This document shows, one piece after another, positions 35,525 to 44,843 of a stretch of DNA of 63,959 nt (position 1 is the first letter of the stretch; every line of letters begins with the position of its first letter). Location: positions 1 through 63,959 of the forward strand of contig JAFSTX010000012.1 in NCBI GenBank assembly GCA_017445585.1, in the 5' to 3' direction. The position numbers and the translations under genes were made by a program. The notes beneath the pieces are model-generated. The model was not told the origin of the DNA. It made no database searches and worked only from the letters and a program-made list of their open reading frames with translations. Source of the stretch: Lachnospiraceae bacterium (lineage in GTDB: Bacteria; Bacillota; Clostridia; Lachnospirales; Lachnospiraceae).

Positions 35525-36535
35525 TTGAAGTATTTGTTTTACGCGAAGAATTATTACAAAGCGAATCTTCACACTCATTCCACGCTCAGCGACGGAGCGA
35601 TGACGCCCGAAGAGGTCAAGGCGGCCTACAAGGCTAAAGGCTACAGTATTCTTGCCATTACCGACCATGAGACCTGTTTTTCTCATCAGGGTATGAACGA
35701 AGATGGCTTCCTGATGCTCACAGGCTACGAGCTTCTCACAGACCAGTGGGACGTCCCCCGGATGAACATGAAGACCTATCATCTCAACTTTATCGCGAAG
35801 GAGCCGGAGAACCGCTGGCAGGTCTATTATCCGCACATCCGTCCATACATGGATCAGTTTATCGATCAGATCGTCTGTGATGGATTTGAGAGAAGAGATT
35901 ACGATGTCGACCAGATCAATTCCATAATCAGGCGCGCCAACGAACATGGTTTTCTGGTGTTCTACAACCACCCTGTGTGGTCCCTCCAGACCAGGGACGA
36001 CTATATCGGACTGAAGGGCCTGTGGGGAGTGGAGGTCTTTAACGGAAGCAGCTATTACACAGGCTTTGACGAGGGGATGCACCAGGCTTATCAGGAATTC
36101 CTGTGCGAAGGCAACAGGATGTTCCCTCTGGCCACGGACGACGCCCACCGGCCGGACTCCATAGGCTGGGGCTGGATCACTGTTGGCGCGGACGAGCTGA
36201 CTTATCCCACAGTGATCAGGGCGCTGGAAAACGGCGATTTCTATGCTTCGACGGGGCCGGAGATCTATTGCGTCTCCATTGAGGGAACGGTACTTCATAT
36301 ATCCTGTTCGCCTGCCGCGAATATCAGTCTGGCCTGCCATGGGCGCTACGCCAGGCGCGTCTTCGCCGACGGAGAGAATTATCTTACGGAGGTCGACCTG
36401 GATATCGCGGTCTGGTTCGGCAGGATCACCGAAGAGTGGAAGGACCAAGCCTTTATCAGGCTCTGCGTGACCGACCCGAAGGGCAACAGGGCCTGGACCA
36501 GAGCCTACTGGTATAACGAACTTGTATCGGAATAA
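35525..36535 (+). CDS. PHP-domain phosphoesterase-like protein
   Basis: A 336-residue protein with the PHP metal motifs: NLHTHSTLSDGAMTPEE near the N terminus, ITDHE, YNHPVWSLQ, and ATDDAHRP. These His/Asp residues normally form a binuclear or trinuclear metal site for phosphoester hydrolysis. TTG start with AGGAGG 9 nt before. The C-terminal about 90 residues form a beta-rich extension beyond the basic PHP core. No signal peptide; substrate unknown. It follows the hairpin after the microproteins and precedes a DUF4838 protein by 32 bp. Confidence 0.85.
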   Translation: MKYLFYAKNYYKANLHTHSTLSDGAMTPEEVKAAYKAKGYSILAITDHETCFSHQGMNEDGFLMLTGYELLTDQWDVPRMNMKTYHLNFIAKEPENRWQVYYPHIRPYMDQFIDQIVCDGFERRDYDVDQINSIIRRANEHGFLVFYNHPVWSLQTRDDYIGLKGLWGVEVFNGSSYYTGFDEGMHQAYQEFLCEGNRMFPLATDDAHRPDSIGWGWITVGADELTYPTVIRALENGDFYASTGPEIYCVSIEGTVLHISCSPAANISLACHGRYARRVFADGENYLTEVDLDIAVWFGRITEEWKDQAFIRLCVTDPKGNRAWTRAYWYNELVSE

Positions 36536-36567
36536 GTATTTGACGCTGCGCAGCGCGGAGGAACGAC

Positions 36568-38511
36568 ATGTTTGAAATAAAAAAGATCAGAGCCGACCAC
36601 ACGATAGATTTTGCCGCGGAGGAACTCAAACGTTATCTGCGTATGATGATGCCGGAATGCGGCGAGATAGGCATATCGTCTGACCCGTCCGCCACGGATG
36701 GCTTCCGTCTGGGACTTCTTTCCGATTTTGGTCTGCCGGATGAGGCGGCCGATCCCGTGCTTGATGACGTGATCCATATCGATACGACGGAAAAAGGCGG
36801 CGTTCTGGCGGGCTCCAACCCCAGGAGCGTGCTTTTTGCAGTATACAGATTTCTGCGTGAGAACGGCTGCCGCTGGCTCTATCCCGGTCCCGACGGGGAC
36901 TACGTCCCGGTGAGGGATATCGTCCCGGTGCGCTATCACAGGCAGGCGGATCACAGATTCCGCGGCCATTGCAATGAGGGGACGGAGAGCAGACAGTGCA
37001 TGCTCGAGACCATTGACTTCTACGCAAAGCAGGAGATCAATGTGTACATGCTCGAATTTGACAATCCATACTATTATTACAACGAATACTACAGCCATCA
37101 CTATAACGAGGAGAACCGCCCGCCCGAGCCCGTCTCGCCTGAGCAGGTCAAGCAGTGGAAGAGGGAATGTGAGGCCGAGATCGCAAAGCGCGGCCTGCAG
37201 TTCCACGATATGGGACACGGCTGGACCGCTGAGCCCTTCGGCTTTTCCTCCACGGAAGGCTGGGTCGAGTCCCGCCAGGAGATCACGGACGAGCAGCGCC
37301 AGTGGGTGGCAGAGATCGACGGTAAACGCGAGTTCTTCCAGGGCGTTCCGATCAACACAAATCTTTGCATGTCCAACCCGTTTGTCCGTTCACATATGGC
37401 TGACGGCGTGGTAAGATATGCGGCGGCGCACCGAAACGTGACCTATCTGCACGTTTCCCTGGCAGACGGCATCAGAAACCACTGCGAGTGCGAAGAGTGC
37501 AGAAAGATGAGCCCCAGCGATTTCTTTGTGATGATCCTCAACGAGATCGATGAAAAGCTCACAAAAGAGGGGCTGGACACGCGCATAGCCTTCAGCGCAT
37601 ATCAGGATACGCTTTTTGCGCCTGAGCGCATGCGCATAAAGAACCCCGCGCGTTTTTCGATGCTCTACGCGCCGATAAACCGTTCCTATCTGACGAGTAT
37701 CAGTGAGGACAGCGTCATACCCGAGCCGATCAGGTACGTTCGCAACAAATGGGCTACTCCGTGGACCACGGAAGAAAACTACGCGCTCCTCAGGAAATGG
37801 AAGGAATGCTACAGCGGGCTGATGATGGGCTATGAGTACCATTACTGGAGGCCGCAGTACCATGACCCCGGGTTTATGTACATAAGCCGGCGCATATATG
37901 AAGACGCGCGTGGTCTGAAGGTAATGGGGCTTTCGGGCTATATCGAGGACGGTTCGCAGCGCAGTTTCTTCCCGAACGGCCTCCCCATCTACGTCTACGC
38001 CGAGGTCATGATGGACCGCGACTGCGACTATGAGGCGGTAGTCGAAGATTATTTCCGGCACGCCTACGGCGAGCCGTGGAGGCAGGTCAGAGACTACATG
38101 CAGAAGGTCACGGATCTGTTCGATTTCGCGTATATGAGCGGCAAGAAGTCGGCAGACGGTTCGCGCCTGCACTATAACCCGGAGCAGGTCGAAAAGCTCG
38201 AGCAGATACCCGGGATCGCGCGCGTAGGACGCGAGATAGCGCTTGCGCATCTTTCCATGCCGACGCGTCCTCAGACAGTCTCCATGCGCCTGCTGCTCCG
38301 TCACAGTGAGTATATCGAAGGACTTGCAAAGTGCATGATCGAAAAGGCCAGAGGCAACGAAGACGCAGCTTTCGCTGCATTTGAGGAGTTCCGTAAGAGC
38401 TTCGGAAAGTATGAGTTCGAGATCGAGAGATACTTTGATCACGGCCTGGCGTTTACCTGCCACAGGCTGGATATAAAGCGTCCGCCGAGGACCCTCGTGG
38501 CCGGACAGTAG
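36568..38511 (+). CDS. DUF4838 glycosidase-like protein
   Basis: A 647-residue protein. Residues about 1-115 look like the alpha/beta non-catalytic domain seen before GH20/GH67 barrels (FAAEELKRYL ... GSNPRSVLFAVYRFLRENGCRWLYPG). The central part matches DUF4838, with the typical Cys cluster NHCECEECRKM and the VSLADGIRNHC stretch. DUF4838 proteins are widespread in carbohydrate-degrading bacteria and presumed glycoside hydrolases, but the reaction is unproven. No signal peptide, so probably intracellular. Downstream EEP-family gene begins 14 bp later, consistent with an operon. Confidence 0.8.
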   Translation: MFEIKKIRADHTIDFAAEELKRYLRMMMPECGEIGISSDPSATDGFRLGLLSDFGLPDEAADPVLDDVIHIDTTEKGGVLAGSNPRSVLFAVYRFLRENGCRWLYPGPDGDYVPVRDIVPVRYHRQADHRFRGHCNEGTESRQCMLETIDFYAKQEINVYMLEFDNPYYYYNEYYSHHYNEENRPPEPVSPEQVKQWKRECEAEIAKRGLQFHDMGHGWTAEPFGFSSTEGWVESRQEITDEQRQWVAEIDGKREFFQGVPINTNLCMSNPFVRSHMADGVVRYAAAHRNVTYLHVSLADGIRNHCECEECRKMSPSDFFVMILNEIDEKLTKEGLDTRIAFSAYQDTLFAPERMRIKNPARFSMLYAPINRSYLTSISEDSVIPEPIRYVRNKWATPWTTEENYALLRKWKECYSGLMMGYEYHYWRPQYHDPGFMYISRRIYEDARGLKVMGLSGYIEDGSQRSFFPNGLPIYVYAEVMMDRDCDYEAVVEDYFRHAYGEPWRQVRDYMQKVTDLFDFAYMSGKKSADGSRLHYNPEQVEKLEQIPGIARVGREIALAHLSMPTRPQTVSMRLLLRHSEYIEGLAKCMIEKARGNEDAAFAAFEEFRKSFGKYEFEIERYFDHGLAFTCHRLDIKRPPRTLVAGQ

Positions 38512-38525
38512 GGGAGGGGATCACT

Positions 38526-39233
38526 ATGAAAAAGATCAGCGTCGCGTCGCACAATATCTGTTTTATGGGTTATAATCCGATCGACAAGAGTCAGCATTCG
38601 GCCGACGGCGAGCACCGCATGGGCTATGAAGCCGATATGGTCGAGCCCATGAAGGAGCGCTGGAACAAGGTCATGAGTTCTTTTTCCGCGGACATTATCG
38701 GTATTCAGGAATACTGTCCGTGGTTTGACGCAGCTCAAACCGAGAAGACTGAGGATGTCGTTTATCGCCCGTTCGGATATGATGTCATCTATGACGGCGG
38801 GATTTCACCCGCGTCGAAGTGGCCTATGGAAAAGGTCTACAAGCGGTTTTATGAACCGGTATCGCAGAGGGTATACCAGAAGTTCATAGTAAATGTCGAC
38901 GGAGATCCGATCGTCATTTTTAATACGCATCCCACGCCGAAGGATAACGGCGGTATCAGAAAAGGGGAATATGAGATACTCCTGTCCGAGCTGAAAAAAG
39001 AAGAGCGGTTCATCGCCTTCGGCGATTTCAACGCGCGCACTCCCGATGAATTCATACCGTTCCTCGAAGCGGGATACTATCTGGCAAACTCCGGGATCCG
39101 TACGGTCACGAATAACTGCACCTGCGATAATATCATCTGTTCATCAAACATCCGCATTGAGAAGGTCGATCTTTTTGACCGACAGTTCAGTCTTTCAGAC
39201 CATTGCGTATTGTACGCAGAGTTGAGAATATAA
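38526..39233 (+). CDS. endonuclease/exonuclease/phosphatase family protein
   Basis: A 235-residue protein with the EEP fold motifs: IIGIQEYC (metal-binding Glu), FNTHPTPKD, FIAFGDFNART, and the terminal SDHCVLYAEL with the catalytic Asp-His. Members hydrolyse nucleic acids, phosphoinositides, sphingomyelin or other phosphodiesters; the sequence does not distinguish these. No secretion signal. Lies directly behind the DUF4838 gene. Confidence 0.85.
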   Translation: MKKISVASHNICFMGYNPIDKSQHSADGEHRMGYEADMVEPMKERWNKVMSSFSADIIGIQEYCPWFDAAQTEKTEDVVYRPFGYDVIYDGGISPASKWPMEKVYKRFYEPVSQRVYQKFIVNVDGDPIVIFNTHPTPKDNGGIRKGEYEILLSELKKEERFIAFGDFNARTPDEFIPFLEAGYYLANSGIRTVTNNCTCDNIICSSNIRIEKVDLFDRQFSLSDHCVLYAELRI

Positions 39234-39305
39234 GACAAGGATAGAAGAGGTAGATTTGAAGGGCGAAGATAATACGGCAGGCAAAAACTAAAAGGAATTG
39301 GGCGG

Positions 39306-39986
39306 ATGAATACGATGAATAACAATGAGTGTAACAGCTTAAAGACGACTGTAATACTGATCAGACACGGACAGAGCACTACGAATCTAGACCTGGTCTT
39401 TACAGGACAAGGTGATACGGATCTGACTGAGCTTGGCCGCACTCAGGCTGAGCTTCTTGGAAAGTGGGCTACAAAGGAATACCGGATCGACAGAATATAC
39501 TCCAGTGACCTAAAAAGGGCTTATGAAACTGCGAAAGTCACGGCGGATATACTTGGACTTCAGGTTGAACGGAGTGCTGCTCTTCGCGAGATCAATTGCG
39601 GAGACTGGGAAGATGTTAAGTTTGAAGAGATAAGGGAGCGTTTTTCTAAGGATTATTCTGTCTGGCTGAACCGAATAGAGGATGCTCACTGTACAAACGG
39701 AGAGACAGTTCGGGAAATGGCAGACAGGGTTATTAGAGAAATAACACGGATCGCAAGAGAGAATACTGGGAAAACGGTTATGATAGTCAGTCACGGTACT
39801 CCGATAAGGGCTTTTCAGGCGCGATTTGAGAAGGGTTCGATCGATCTGATGCATGAAGTAAACTGGGTTCCGAATGCATCTTCCACTGAGTGCGAATATA
39901 GAGACGGAGGTTTCTCTTTTTGCAGGATCGGCTGTACTGATTATCTGAAGGATGCAAAAACAACCTTGCCCCGCGGCCTTGTATGA
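39306..39986 (+). CDS. histidine phosphatase family protein
   Basis: A 226-residue phosphoglycerate-mutase-like phosphatase. The catalytic RHG motif is in LIRHGQSTTN, the second Arg region in YSSDLKRAYETA, the acid/base Glu in LREINCGDWE, and the second His in MIVSHGTPIRAF. These are the full set for phosphomonoester hydrolysis. Base composition is more A/T-rich than its neighbours, and it is separated by 70 bp from the previous gene and 50 bp from the next, so it may be transcribed independently or be a later arrival. Confidence 0.9.
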   Translation: MNTMNNNECNSLKTTVILIRHGQSTTNLDLVFTGQGDTDLTELGRTQAELLGKWATKEYRIDRIYSSDLKRAYETAKVTADILGLQVERSAALREINCGDWEDVKFEEIRERFSKDYSVWLNRIEDAHCTNGETVREMADRVIREITRIARENTGKTVMIVSHGTPIRAFQARFEKGSIDLMHEVNWVPNASSTECEYRDGGFSFCRIGCTDYLKDAKTTLPRGLV

Positions 39987-40039
39987 TACCGGAAAAGGAT
40001 ACACGGTAGAATAATTGTTTTAGGAAGATTGTATTAAAT

Positions 40040-41266
40040 ATGACGGATTGTATTTCGATAGATAAATTGATGGAATCAGTGGGATGCAGGAAGTACCCCG
40101 CGCGCTGGTCCGGTATTTTTGACGCCGCCATGGAAGAATATGACCGGAACGGCTGTCCGTATTTCACTCCGGAGTTCTATGAAGAACTGGACCGGAAGTA
40201 CGGGTGCTTTGAGACCACAAGGGAATACTATCTGAAGGCCGCGTCCTGCGCGGCCGGAGACGAGGCCCTGGGACGGTTCGTGGTTCTGCTGATCACGGCA
40301 CTTCGCGACAAGACATATCGCAGTGAAGATCTTGCCGGTTTTGAACGTCCTGTGACACCTCCCGGCAAGGATCCGGACGCTTATGAGATGGCGACCGCAT
40401 TCGTGCTGGTCGCCCTTTTCGAAGACGGGGCGGATGAGCTGCGGCGGAGGGGAGTGTCGGACGAATATATCAGGACCGTGCTGAAATACGCGGCCGGCGG
40501 GATCAAGAGCTATATCCGCCGCCACAACGGCGCGCTTGGCTATGATATCCTCTGGTGGGGCCTGCTCTACACTCAGTGCGAACTCTTCCCCATAGTCAGG
40601 CTCGAAATGCAGTTTAACGTAAATTGGAGTTTCTGCGTGACCGTGTTCCGGAATGCAGACGGGCAGTCGGTCCCTCTGGCAAATGGGATGCCGGTACATA
40701 AGAGCGGGAGGTATCTCGACCCTGCCGATACCGAAGACACGGAGGGCTCGTGGACGGCGGAGATCGAAGAGACTGATTCCACCTGGATCGGACATTCATT
40801 CGGCGCGGATGGCCTCGTAAAAAAGGAGACGACCGTGCTGCCAAAGTCAGAGTGGCAGATTGCGCTTAAAGCCGGCGACCCTGTGATAGACGTGCACATC
40901 CCCGCTTCCGATCCTTTTACGCCGGAGCTCGTCGAGCGTTCCTTTGAGGAGACCCGCAGGTTCGCGGCTGAGCATTTCCCGGACTATAAATACAAGGCTT
41001 TTATCTGCCATTCCTGGCTGATGTCTGCCCAGCTCGATGCGCTTTTGGGAGAGGATTCAAATATAGTGAAGTTTTCACGCAGGTTCCGCCGCATGACCAA
41101 GAAAAGTCATGGCGACGACGTCTTCAGCTTTGTCTTTAACGGGATCGACAGAAACACGGATCCCCATCTGCTGCCCGAAAACACAAGGCTGGAGAGAGCG
41201 CTGAAGAGCCTCTATGTCAGCGGTGGTGCGCTGTACGAGATGTACGGCTATATTCTGGCCAAATAA
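40040..41266 (+). CDS. GNAT-like acyltransferase-domain protein
   Basis: A 408-residue protein resembling the two-part N-acyltransferase-like family found in Bacillota: an alpha-helical N-terminal domain (about 1-160, ending GYDILWWGLLYTQCELFPIVRLEM) and a GNAT-like C-terminal domain (VDVHIPASDPFTPELVERSF, FICHSWLMSAQLDALLGEDSNI, FSFVFNG). The acetyl-CoA site is not obvious by eye. Substrate unknown. A weak AGGAAG ribosome site precedes the ATG. Confidence 0.6.
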   Translation: MTDCISIDKLMESVGCRKYPARWSGIFDAAMEEYDRNGCPYFTPEFYEELDRKYGCFETTREYYLKAASCAAGDEALGRFVVLLITALRDKTYRSEDLAGFERPVTPPGKDPDAYEMATAFVLVALFEDGADELRRRGVSDEYIRTVLKYAAGGIKSYIRRHNGALGYDILWWGLLYTQCELFPIVRLEMQFNVNWSFCVTVFRNADGQSVPLANGMPVHKSGRYLDPADTEDTEGSWTAEIEETDSTWIGHSFGADGLVKKETTVLPKSEWQIALKAGDPVIDVHIPASDPFTPELVERSFEETRRFAAEHFPDYKYKAFICHSWLMSAQLDALLGEDSNIVKFSRRFRRMTKKSHGDDVFSFVFNGIDRNTDPHLLPENTRLERALKSLYVSGGALYEMYGYILAK

Positions 41267-41299
41267 CCTCACTTACCAATCCGGTATTTGATTTTATCG

Positions 41300-41333
41300 C
41301 CGCTTGTGATAATATAACTATTAGCGGTTTTTT
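41300..41333 (+). terminator. possible intrinsic terminator before the hydrogenase block
   Basis: CCGCT (41300-41304) pairs with AGCGG (41323-41327) across an 18-nt A/T-rich loop, followed by TTTTTT. The stem is short, so strength is uncertain. It lies 33 bp after the acyltransferase stop codon. Confidence 0.35.
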
Positions 41334-41367
41334 GCCGCGATGCTAAAAGGAAAACCGGAGGAGAGAG

Positions 41368-41709
41368 ATGACACAGAGAGATGTAGCAAAGCTGCTGAAC
41401 GCCAGATTTCTGGAGGCTTCAGAGGACTACGACCGTGAAGCCGTAAATTTCTGCGGAGCGGACATGATGAGCGAGGCGCTGGCTTTTTCGCATGAAAATA
41501 CGACGCTTCTGACCGGACTGTGCAATCAGCAGGTGATCCGTACCGCGGAGATGCTCGATGTACATGCGATCATTTTCGTACGCGGCAAGCAGCCCACGCC
41601 GGAGATGCTCGAGATGGCCAAAGAAAAGGATATCGTTGTGATGAGCACCTGCGAGACGATGTACAACGCCTGCGGCAAGATCTATCACGCGACACACAAG
41701 GGAGAGTGA
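41368..41709 (+). CDS. DRTGG-domain protein (hydrogenase-linked)
   Basis: A 113-residue stand-alone DRTGG-type domain: GADMMSEALAF, TLLTGLCNQQVIRTAEMLDVHAIIFVRGKQPTPEM. Such proteins occur in clostridial hydrogenase clusters; the domain is related to the N-terminal part of HPr kinase and other regulatory proteins and is presumed to bind a small ligand. GGAGGAG precedes the ATG. First gene of a five-gene set whose other members are a HATPase protein, a hydrogenase-like Fe-S protein, a second DRTGG protein and a PHP protein. Confidence 0.75.
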   Translation: MTQRDVAKLLNARFLEASEDYDREAVNFCGADMMSEALAFSHENTTLLTGLCNQQVIRTAEMLDVHAIIFVRGKQPTPEMLEMAKEKDIVVMSTCETMYNACGKIYHATHKGE

Positions 41710-41710
41710 A

Positions 41711-42133
41711 ATGTCCGAACCCATCGTTCTCAAATATAAAGTAACAGACGGCGAGTTCCAGCACGTAGGCGAAGCCAGCAGCTCGGTAAAAAAAGAGCTG
41801 CGCGCTCTCGGCGTGTCTCCCGATGCCCTGCGCAGGATCTCGGTAGCCATGTACGAGGGCGAGGTGAACATGGTGATCCACGCCAACGGCGGGACTATCA
41901 CTGTCGAGATCACCCCCCAGCAGGTAAAGATGATCCTCGACGACGTCGGCCCCGGCATACCCGATCTGGAAAAAGCCATGCAGGCCGGCTGGAGCACGGC
42001 TCCCGACGAGATCAGAAATCTCGGCTTCGGCGCCGGAATGGGTCTGCCGAATATGAAAGCCAATACCGACACTATGGAGATCGATACCAGAGTCGGAGAG
42101 GGCACCAGGATCACAATGACGGTGAATCTATGA
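41711..42133 (+). CDS. stand-alone HATPase (anti-sigma/RsbW-like) protein
   Basis: A 140-residue GHKL ATP-binding domain: MYEGEVNMVIHANGG is the N box, ILDDVGPGIPDLEKAM the G1 box, and GFGAGMGLPNMKANTD the G2 box. There is no dimerisation or phospho-acceptor His domain, so it resembles RsbW/SpoIIAB-type switch kinases. Its ATGA overlap with the following Fe-S protein gene implies tight coupling. Likely the output element of a hydrogen- or redox-sensing module; partner unknown. Confidence 0.8.
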   Translation: MSEPIVLKYKVTDGEFQHVGEASSSVKKELRALGVSPDALRRISVAMYEGEVNMVIHANGGTITVEITPQQVKMILDDVGPGIPDLEKAMQAGWSTAPDEIRNLGFGAGMGLPNMKANTDTMEIDTRVGEGTRITMTVNL

Positions 42134-43506
42134 ATACGTATTATCATTCGGTAAAACTTGACAGAGACCTCTGCAGGGGCTGTACCACCTGTCTTCAGCA
42201 TTGTCCGACCGAGGCCATCCGCATACGCGACGGCAAGGCTCAGATAGACGGGCGTTTTTGCGTGGACTGCGGCGAGTGCATCAGGTACTGCCCCCATCAT
42301 GCCAAGCTTGCCGATTATGACAGGCTGGACGTGCTGGATGAATTTGAGTACACAGTGGCGCTTCCTGCGCCCTCGCTCTATATGCAGTTCCGCAGCCTCG
42401 AGGACACGAATATTGTGCTCAACGCTCTGAAGGAGATGGGCTTTTCCGACGTTTACGAGGTGAGCGCCGCCGCGGAGCTGGTCTCGGAGGCCACCCGCAA
42501 ATTCCTTGCAGAGCACGACGACGGCGATCCGTGGATATCCTCCGCGTGCCCCTCGGTGGTCCGCCTTATCATGAAACGTTTCCCCAATCTTATAGACAGA
42601 GTCCTGCCGATCAACCCGCCGATTGAGGTGGCCGCCAGGCTTGCGGCTAAAAAAGCCATGGCCGACACCGGACTCCCGAGAGAAAAGATCGGCATCATCT
42701 TTATAAGCCCCTGCCCGGCAAAAATGACCTATGTCCACAACCCCATCGGTACTGACAAGAGCGAGGTCGACAGGGTCGTTGCCCTCAAGGACGTCTACCA
42801 GAAGATCCTTCCTTATATGAAAGCGGTGGCCGGGACAGATTACCCCGAGATCGCCCGCTCCGGAAAGGTCGGTGTGAGCTGGGGAGCCAGAGGAGGGGAA
42901 GCCAGCGGACTCTTTGTGACGACGTATCTGGCGGCCGATGGAATGGAGAACGTACTGCGTGTGCTCGATGACATCGAGGACCGCAAGTTCAGCAGATTGA
43001 AATTTATCGAGCTCAACGCCTGCCCCGGCGGATGCGTCGGCGGCGTGCTGGCTGTGGAAAATCCGTTCGTGTCGGAAGTCAGACTCAAGACGCTGCGCAA
43101 ATATATGCCTGTCTCTGTCAGCAGCATCGACGAGAATGACCTGGGCGCCCTTGCCAACACAGAGCCTATAGAATATGAAGCTGTATCCACTCTCGGTTCT
43201 ACTATGGAGGAGAGCTTCAGACTGCTCGGACAGGCCGAGCGCATCGAAAAACGCCTTCCCGGCCTTGACTGCGGCAGCTGCGGCGCTCCGAACTGCAAGG
43301 CGCTTTCCCAGGATATCGTGCTCGGCAAAGCCAGCGAGAACGACTGTGTCTTTATATTAAAGGATAAGATCCGGGAACTCGGCGAGCGGGCCCGCGAGCT
43401 CGAAGATGACCTTCAGGGCATCACCAACGCCGATACCGCGCTTTCGGTGGTAAAGGAATACGCCAGACGTCTGAACAAAGAACTTGGGGAACTGGACGTG
43501 GAATGA
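42130..43506 (+). CDS. hydrogenase-like Fe-S protein, probable sensory [FeFe]-hydrogenase homolog
   Basis: 458 residues. Two ferredoxin-type 4Fe-4S motifs (CRGCTTCLQHC and CVDCGECIRYC), then an [FeFe]-hydrogenase large-subunit domain with variant H-cluster loops: SSACPS (Cys140), SPCPAK (Cys195), NACPGGCVGG (Cys298, Cys302). All four Cys that would ligate the H cluster remain, but the proton-relay Cys of TSCCP is Ala, as in sensory (HydS-type) members. Residues about 381-403 form a second Fe-S domain of the RnfB type (CGSCGAPNCKAL ... NDC), followed by a coiled-coil tail. Surrounded by HATPase and DRTGG genes, it fits a hydrogen or redox sensor rather than a bulk catalyst. Confidence 0.85.
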   Translation: MNTYYHSVKLDRDLCRGCTTCLQHCPTEAIRIRDGKAQIDGRFCVDCGECIRYCPHHAKLADYDRLDVLDEFEYTVALPAPSLYMQFRSLEDTNIVLNALKEMGFSDVYEVSAAAELVSEATRKFLAEHDDGDPWISSACPSVVRLIMKRFPNLIDRVLPINPPIEVAARLAAKKAMADTGLPREKIGIIFISPCPAKMTYVHNPIGTDKSEVDRVVALKDVYQKILPYMKAVAGTDYPEIARSGKVGVSWGARGGEASGLFVTTYLAADGMENVLRVLDDIEDRKFSRLKFIELNACPGGCVGGVLAVENPFVSEVRLKTLRKYMPVSVSSIDENDLGALANTEPIEYEAVSTLGSTMEESFRLLGQAERIEKRLPGLDCGSCGAPNCKALSQDIVLGKASENDCVFILKDKIRELGERARELEDDLQGITNADTALSVVKEYARRLNKELGELDVE

Positions 43507-43592
43507 ACCACCCCATGCCGACGGCATGCATCCGGCACAGGGCTTTCCGGTCCTGGCGATTATCACGCGAGACATGATGAATGAGGTGTTTT

Positions 43593-43919
43593 ATGACCGT
43601 ATCTTCTTTATCGGAGAAAAAAATCTTTGAGACAGTTAGTCTTGCCGATCCCGACCGTGAGATCGGAAGCGTATTCTGCTGCGATCTGCTCAGTATAGCC
43701 ATGGGCAAAGCCCCCGCCGACTGTGCCTGGGTCACGGTCATGAGCAATATCAATACGCTTGCTGTCGCCACCCTTGCAGACGCCTCGGTGGTGATTCTCG
43801 CCGAGGGCCAGAGGCCCGATGAGACAGTCGCTGCCAAAGCCGCCGAGCAAGGCGTGAACCTTTTTGCCACACCGCTGCCCATCTTTGAAGCTGCGCTGAA
43901 AATACAGGAATTGTTATAG
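43593..43919 (+). CDS. second DRTGG-domain protein
   Basis: About 108 residues, starting MTVSSLSEKKIFETVSLADP at ATG 43593, which has GAGGTG close upstream; an ATG 12 bp earlier is less likely. It has the DRTGG fold signature SVFCCDLLSIAMGKAPADCAWVTVMSNINTLAVATL. It is distantly similar to the gene at 41,368. The 74 bp separating it from the Fe-S protein gene hold no terminator. Role inferred only from context. Confidence 0.7.
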   Translation: MTVSSLSEKKIFETVSLADPDREIGSVFCCDLLSIAMGKAPADCAWVTVMSNINTLAVATLADASVVILAEGQRPDETVAAKAAEQGVNLFATPLPIFEAALKIQELL

Positions 43920-44004
43920 AGCAGCGCCTGGCGCCTTTATCCTGACGGCGCCCGCCGCCTGCCGGTTTGGTGTGATTTTTGAATACCAGGTTTTGCGACG
44001 TGAT

Positions 44005-44721
44005 ATGACCAACCTTTTCTATGATCTTCATATCCATTCCTGCCTCTCCCCCTGTGGCGACAACGACATGACTCCGGCAAACATCGCCGGCATGGCCGCC
44101 CTTAAGGGACTGGATATCGTCGCGCTCACTGATCATAACACCTGCCGAAACTGCGGCCCGTTCATGAGAGCCGCGCAGGAGTACGGCCTCCTCGCTATTC
44201 CCGGCATGGAACTTACCACGATGGAAGAGATTCACGAGGTCTTTCTTTTCCCTGACCTCGAAAAAGCCATGGCCTTTGACGAATACGTATACGGCCGGCT
44301 CCAGAAGATCCCGAATCGCACGGATATCTTCGGAGATCAGCTTATCTACGGATATGACGACGAGATCATCGGGACGGAGCCGTACTTTCTGACAAACGCC
44401 ACGGACATATCGTTTGACGAGACCTGGGAGCTGGCGGAACGCTTCGGCGGCGCCACGTTTCCCGCACATCTCGACAAGTCTACCACAAGCCTCCTTTCCA
44501 GCTTTGGATACATCCCGGAGGACAGCAGCTTTGTCACTGCGGAGGTCAAAGATCTCTCGAAGCTTCACGCTCTCAGGAGAGAGCACCCTTATCTTGAAAA
44601 GTGCAGGATCATATCAGATTCCGATGCGCATTATCTGCAGGACATACACGAAGCGGAGCTGACAATCCAGCTGCCTGAACGCACGCCGCAGGCCGTCATC
44701 GACTACATCCTCGGCTATTGA
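44005..44721 (+). CDS. PHP-domain metal-dependent phosphoesterase
   Basis: About 238 residues beginning MTNLFYDLHIHSCLSPCGDN, the usual N terminus of this small PHP family, so I prefer ATG 44005 to a GTG at 43972; neither has a good ribosome site. Metal ligands appear in HIHS, LTDHNTC, PGMELT, FPAHLDK and ISDSDAH. Close relatives sit in clostridial hydrogenase clusters next to DRTGG proteins. Substrate unknown; cytoplasmic. A likely terminator lies 84 bp downstream. Confidence 0.85.
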   Translation: MTNLFYDLHIHSCLSPCGDNDMTPANIAGMAALKGLDIVALTDHNTCRNCGPFMRAAQEYGLLAIPGMELTTMEEIHEVFLFPDLEKAMAFDEYVYGRLQKIPNRTDIFGDQLIYGYDDEIIGTEPYFLTNATDISFDETWELAERFGGATFPAHLDKSTTSLLSSFGYIPEDSSFVTAEVKDLSKLHALRREHPYLEKCRIISDSDAHYLQDIHEAELTIQLPERTPQAVIDYILGY

Positions 44722-44804
44722 GCCTGCGCCTTTAGCCAGCGTCTGTCATCGACTGCAGGCCGCATTTTCACTTCTTCAATATGTGTTGAATACTGCTTCC
44801 CCAA

Positions 44805-44843
44805 ATACGGATCGAACATAATTCAGAACCGTATCATTTTTTT
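44805..44843 (+). terminator. probable intrinsic terminator after the sensory module
   Basis: ATACGG (44805-44810) pairs with CCGTAT (44829-44834); an inner GAA/TTC pairing extends the stem across an internal loop. CA and seven T residues follow. Confidence 0.5.
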
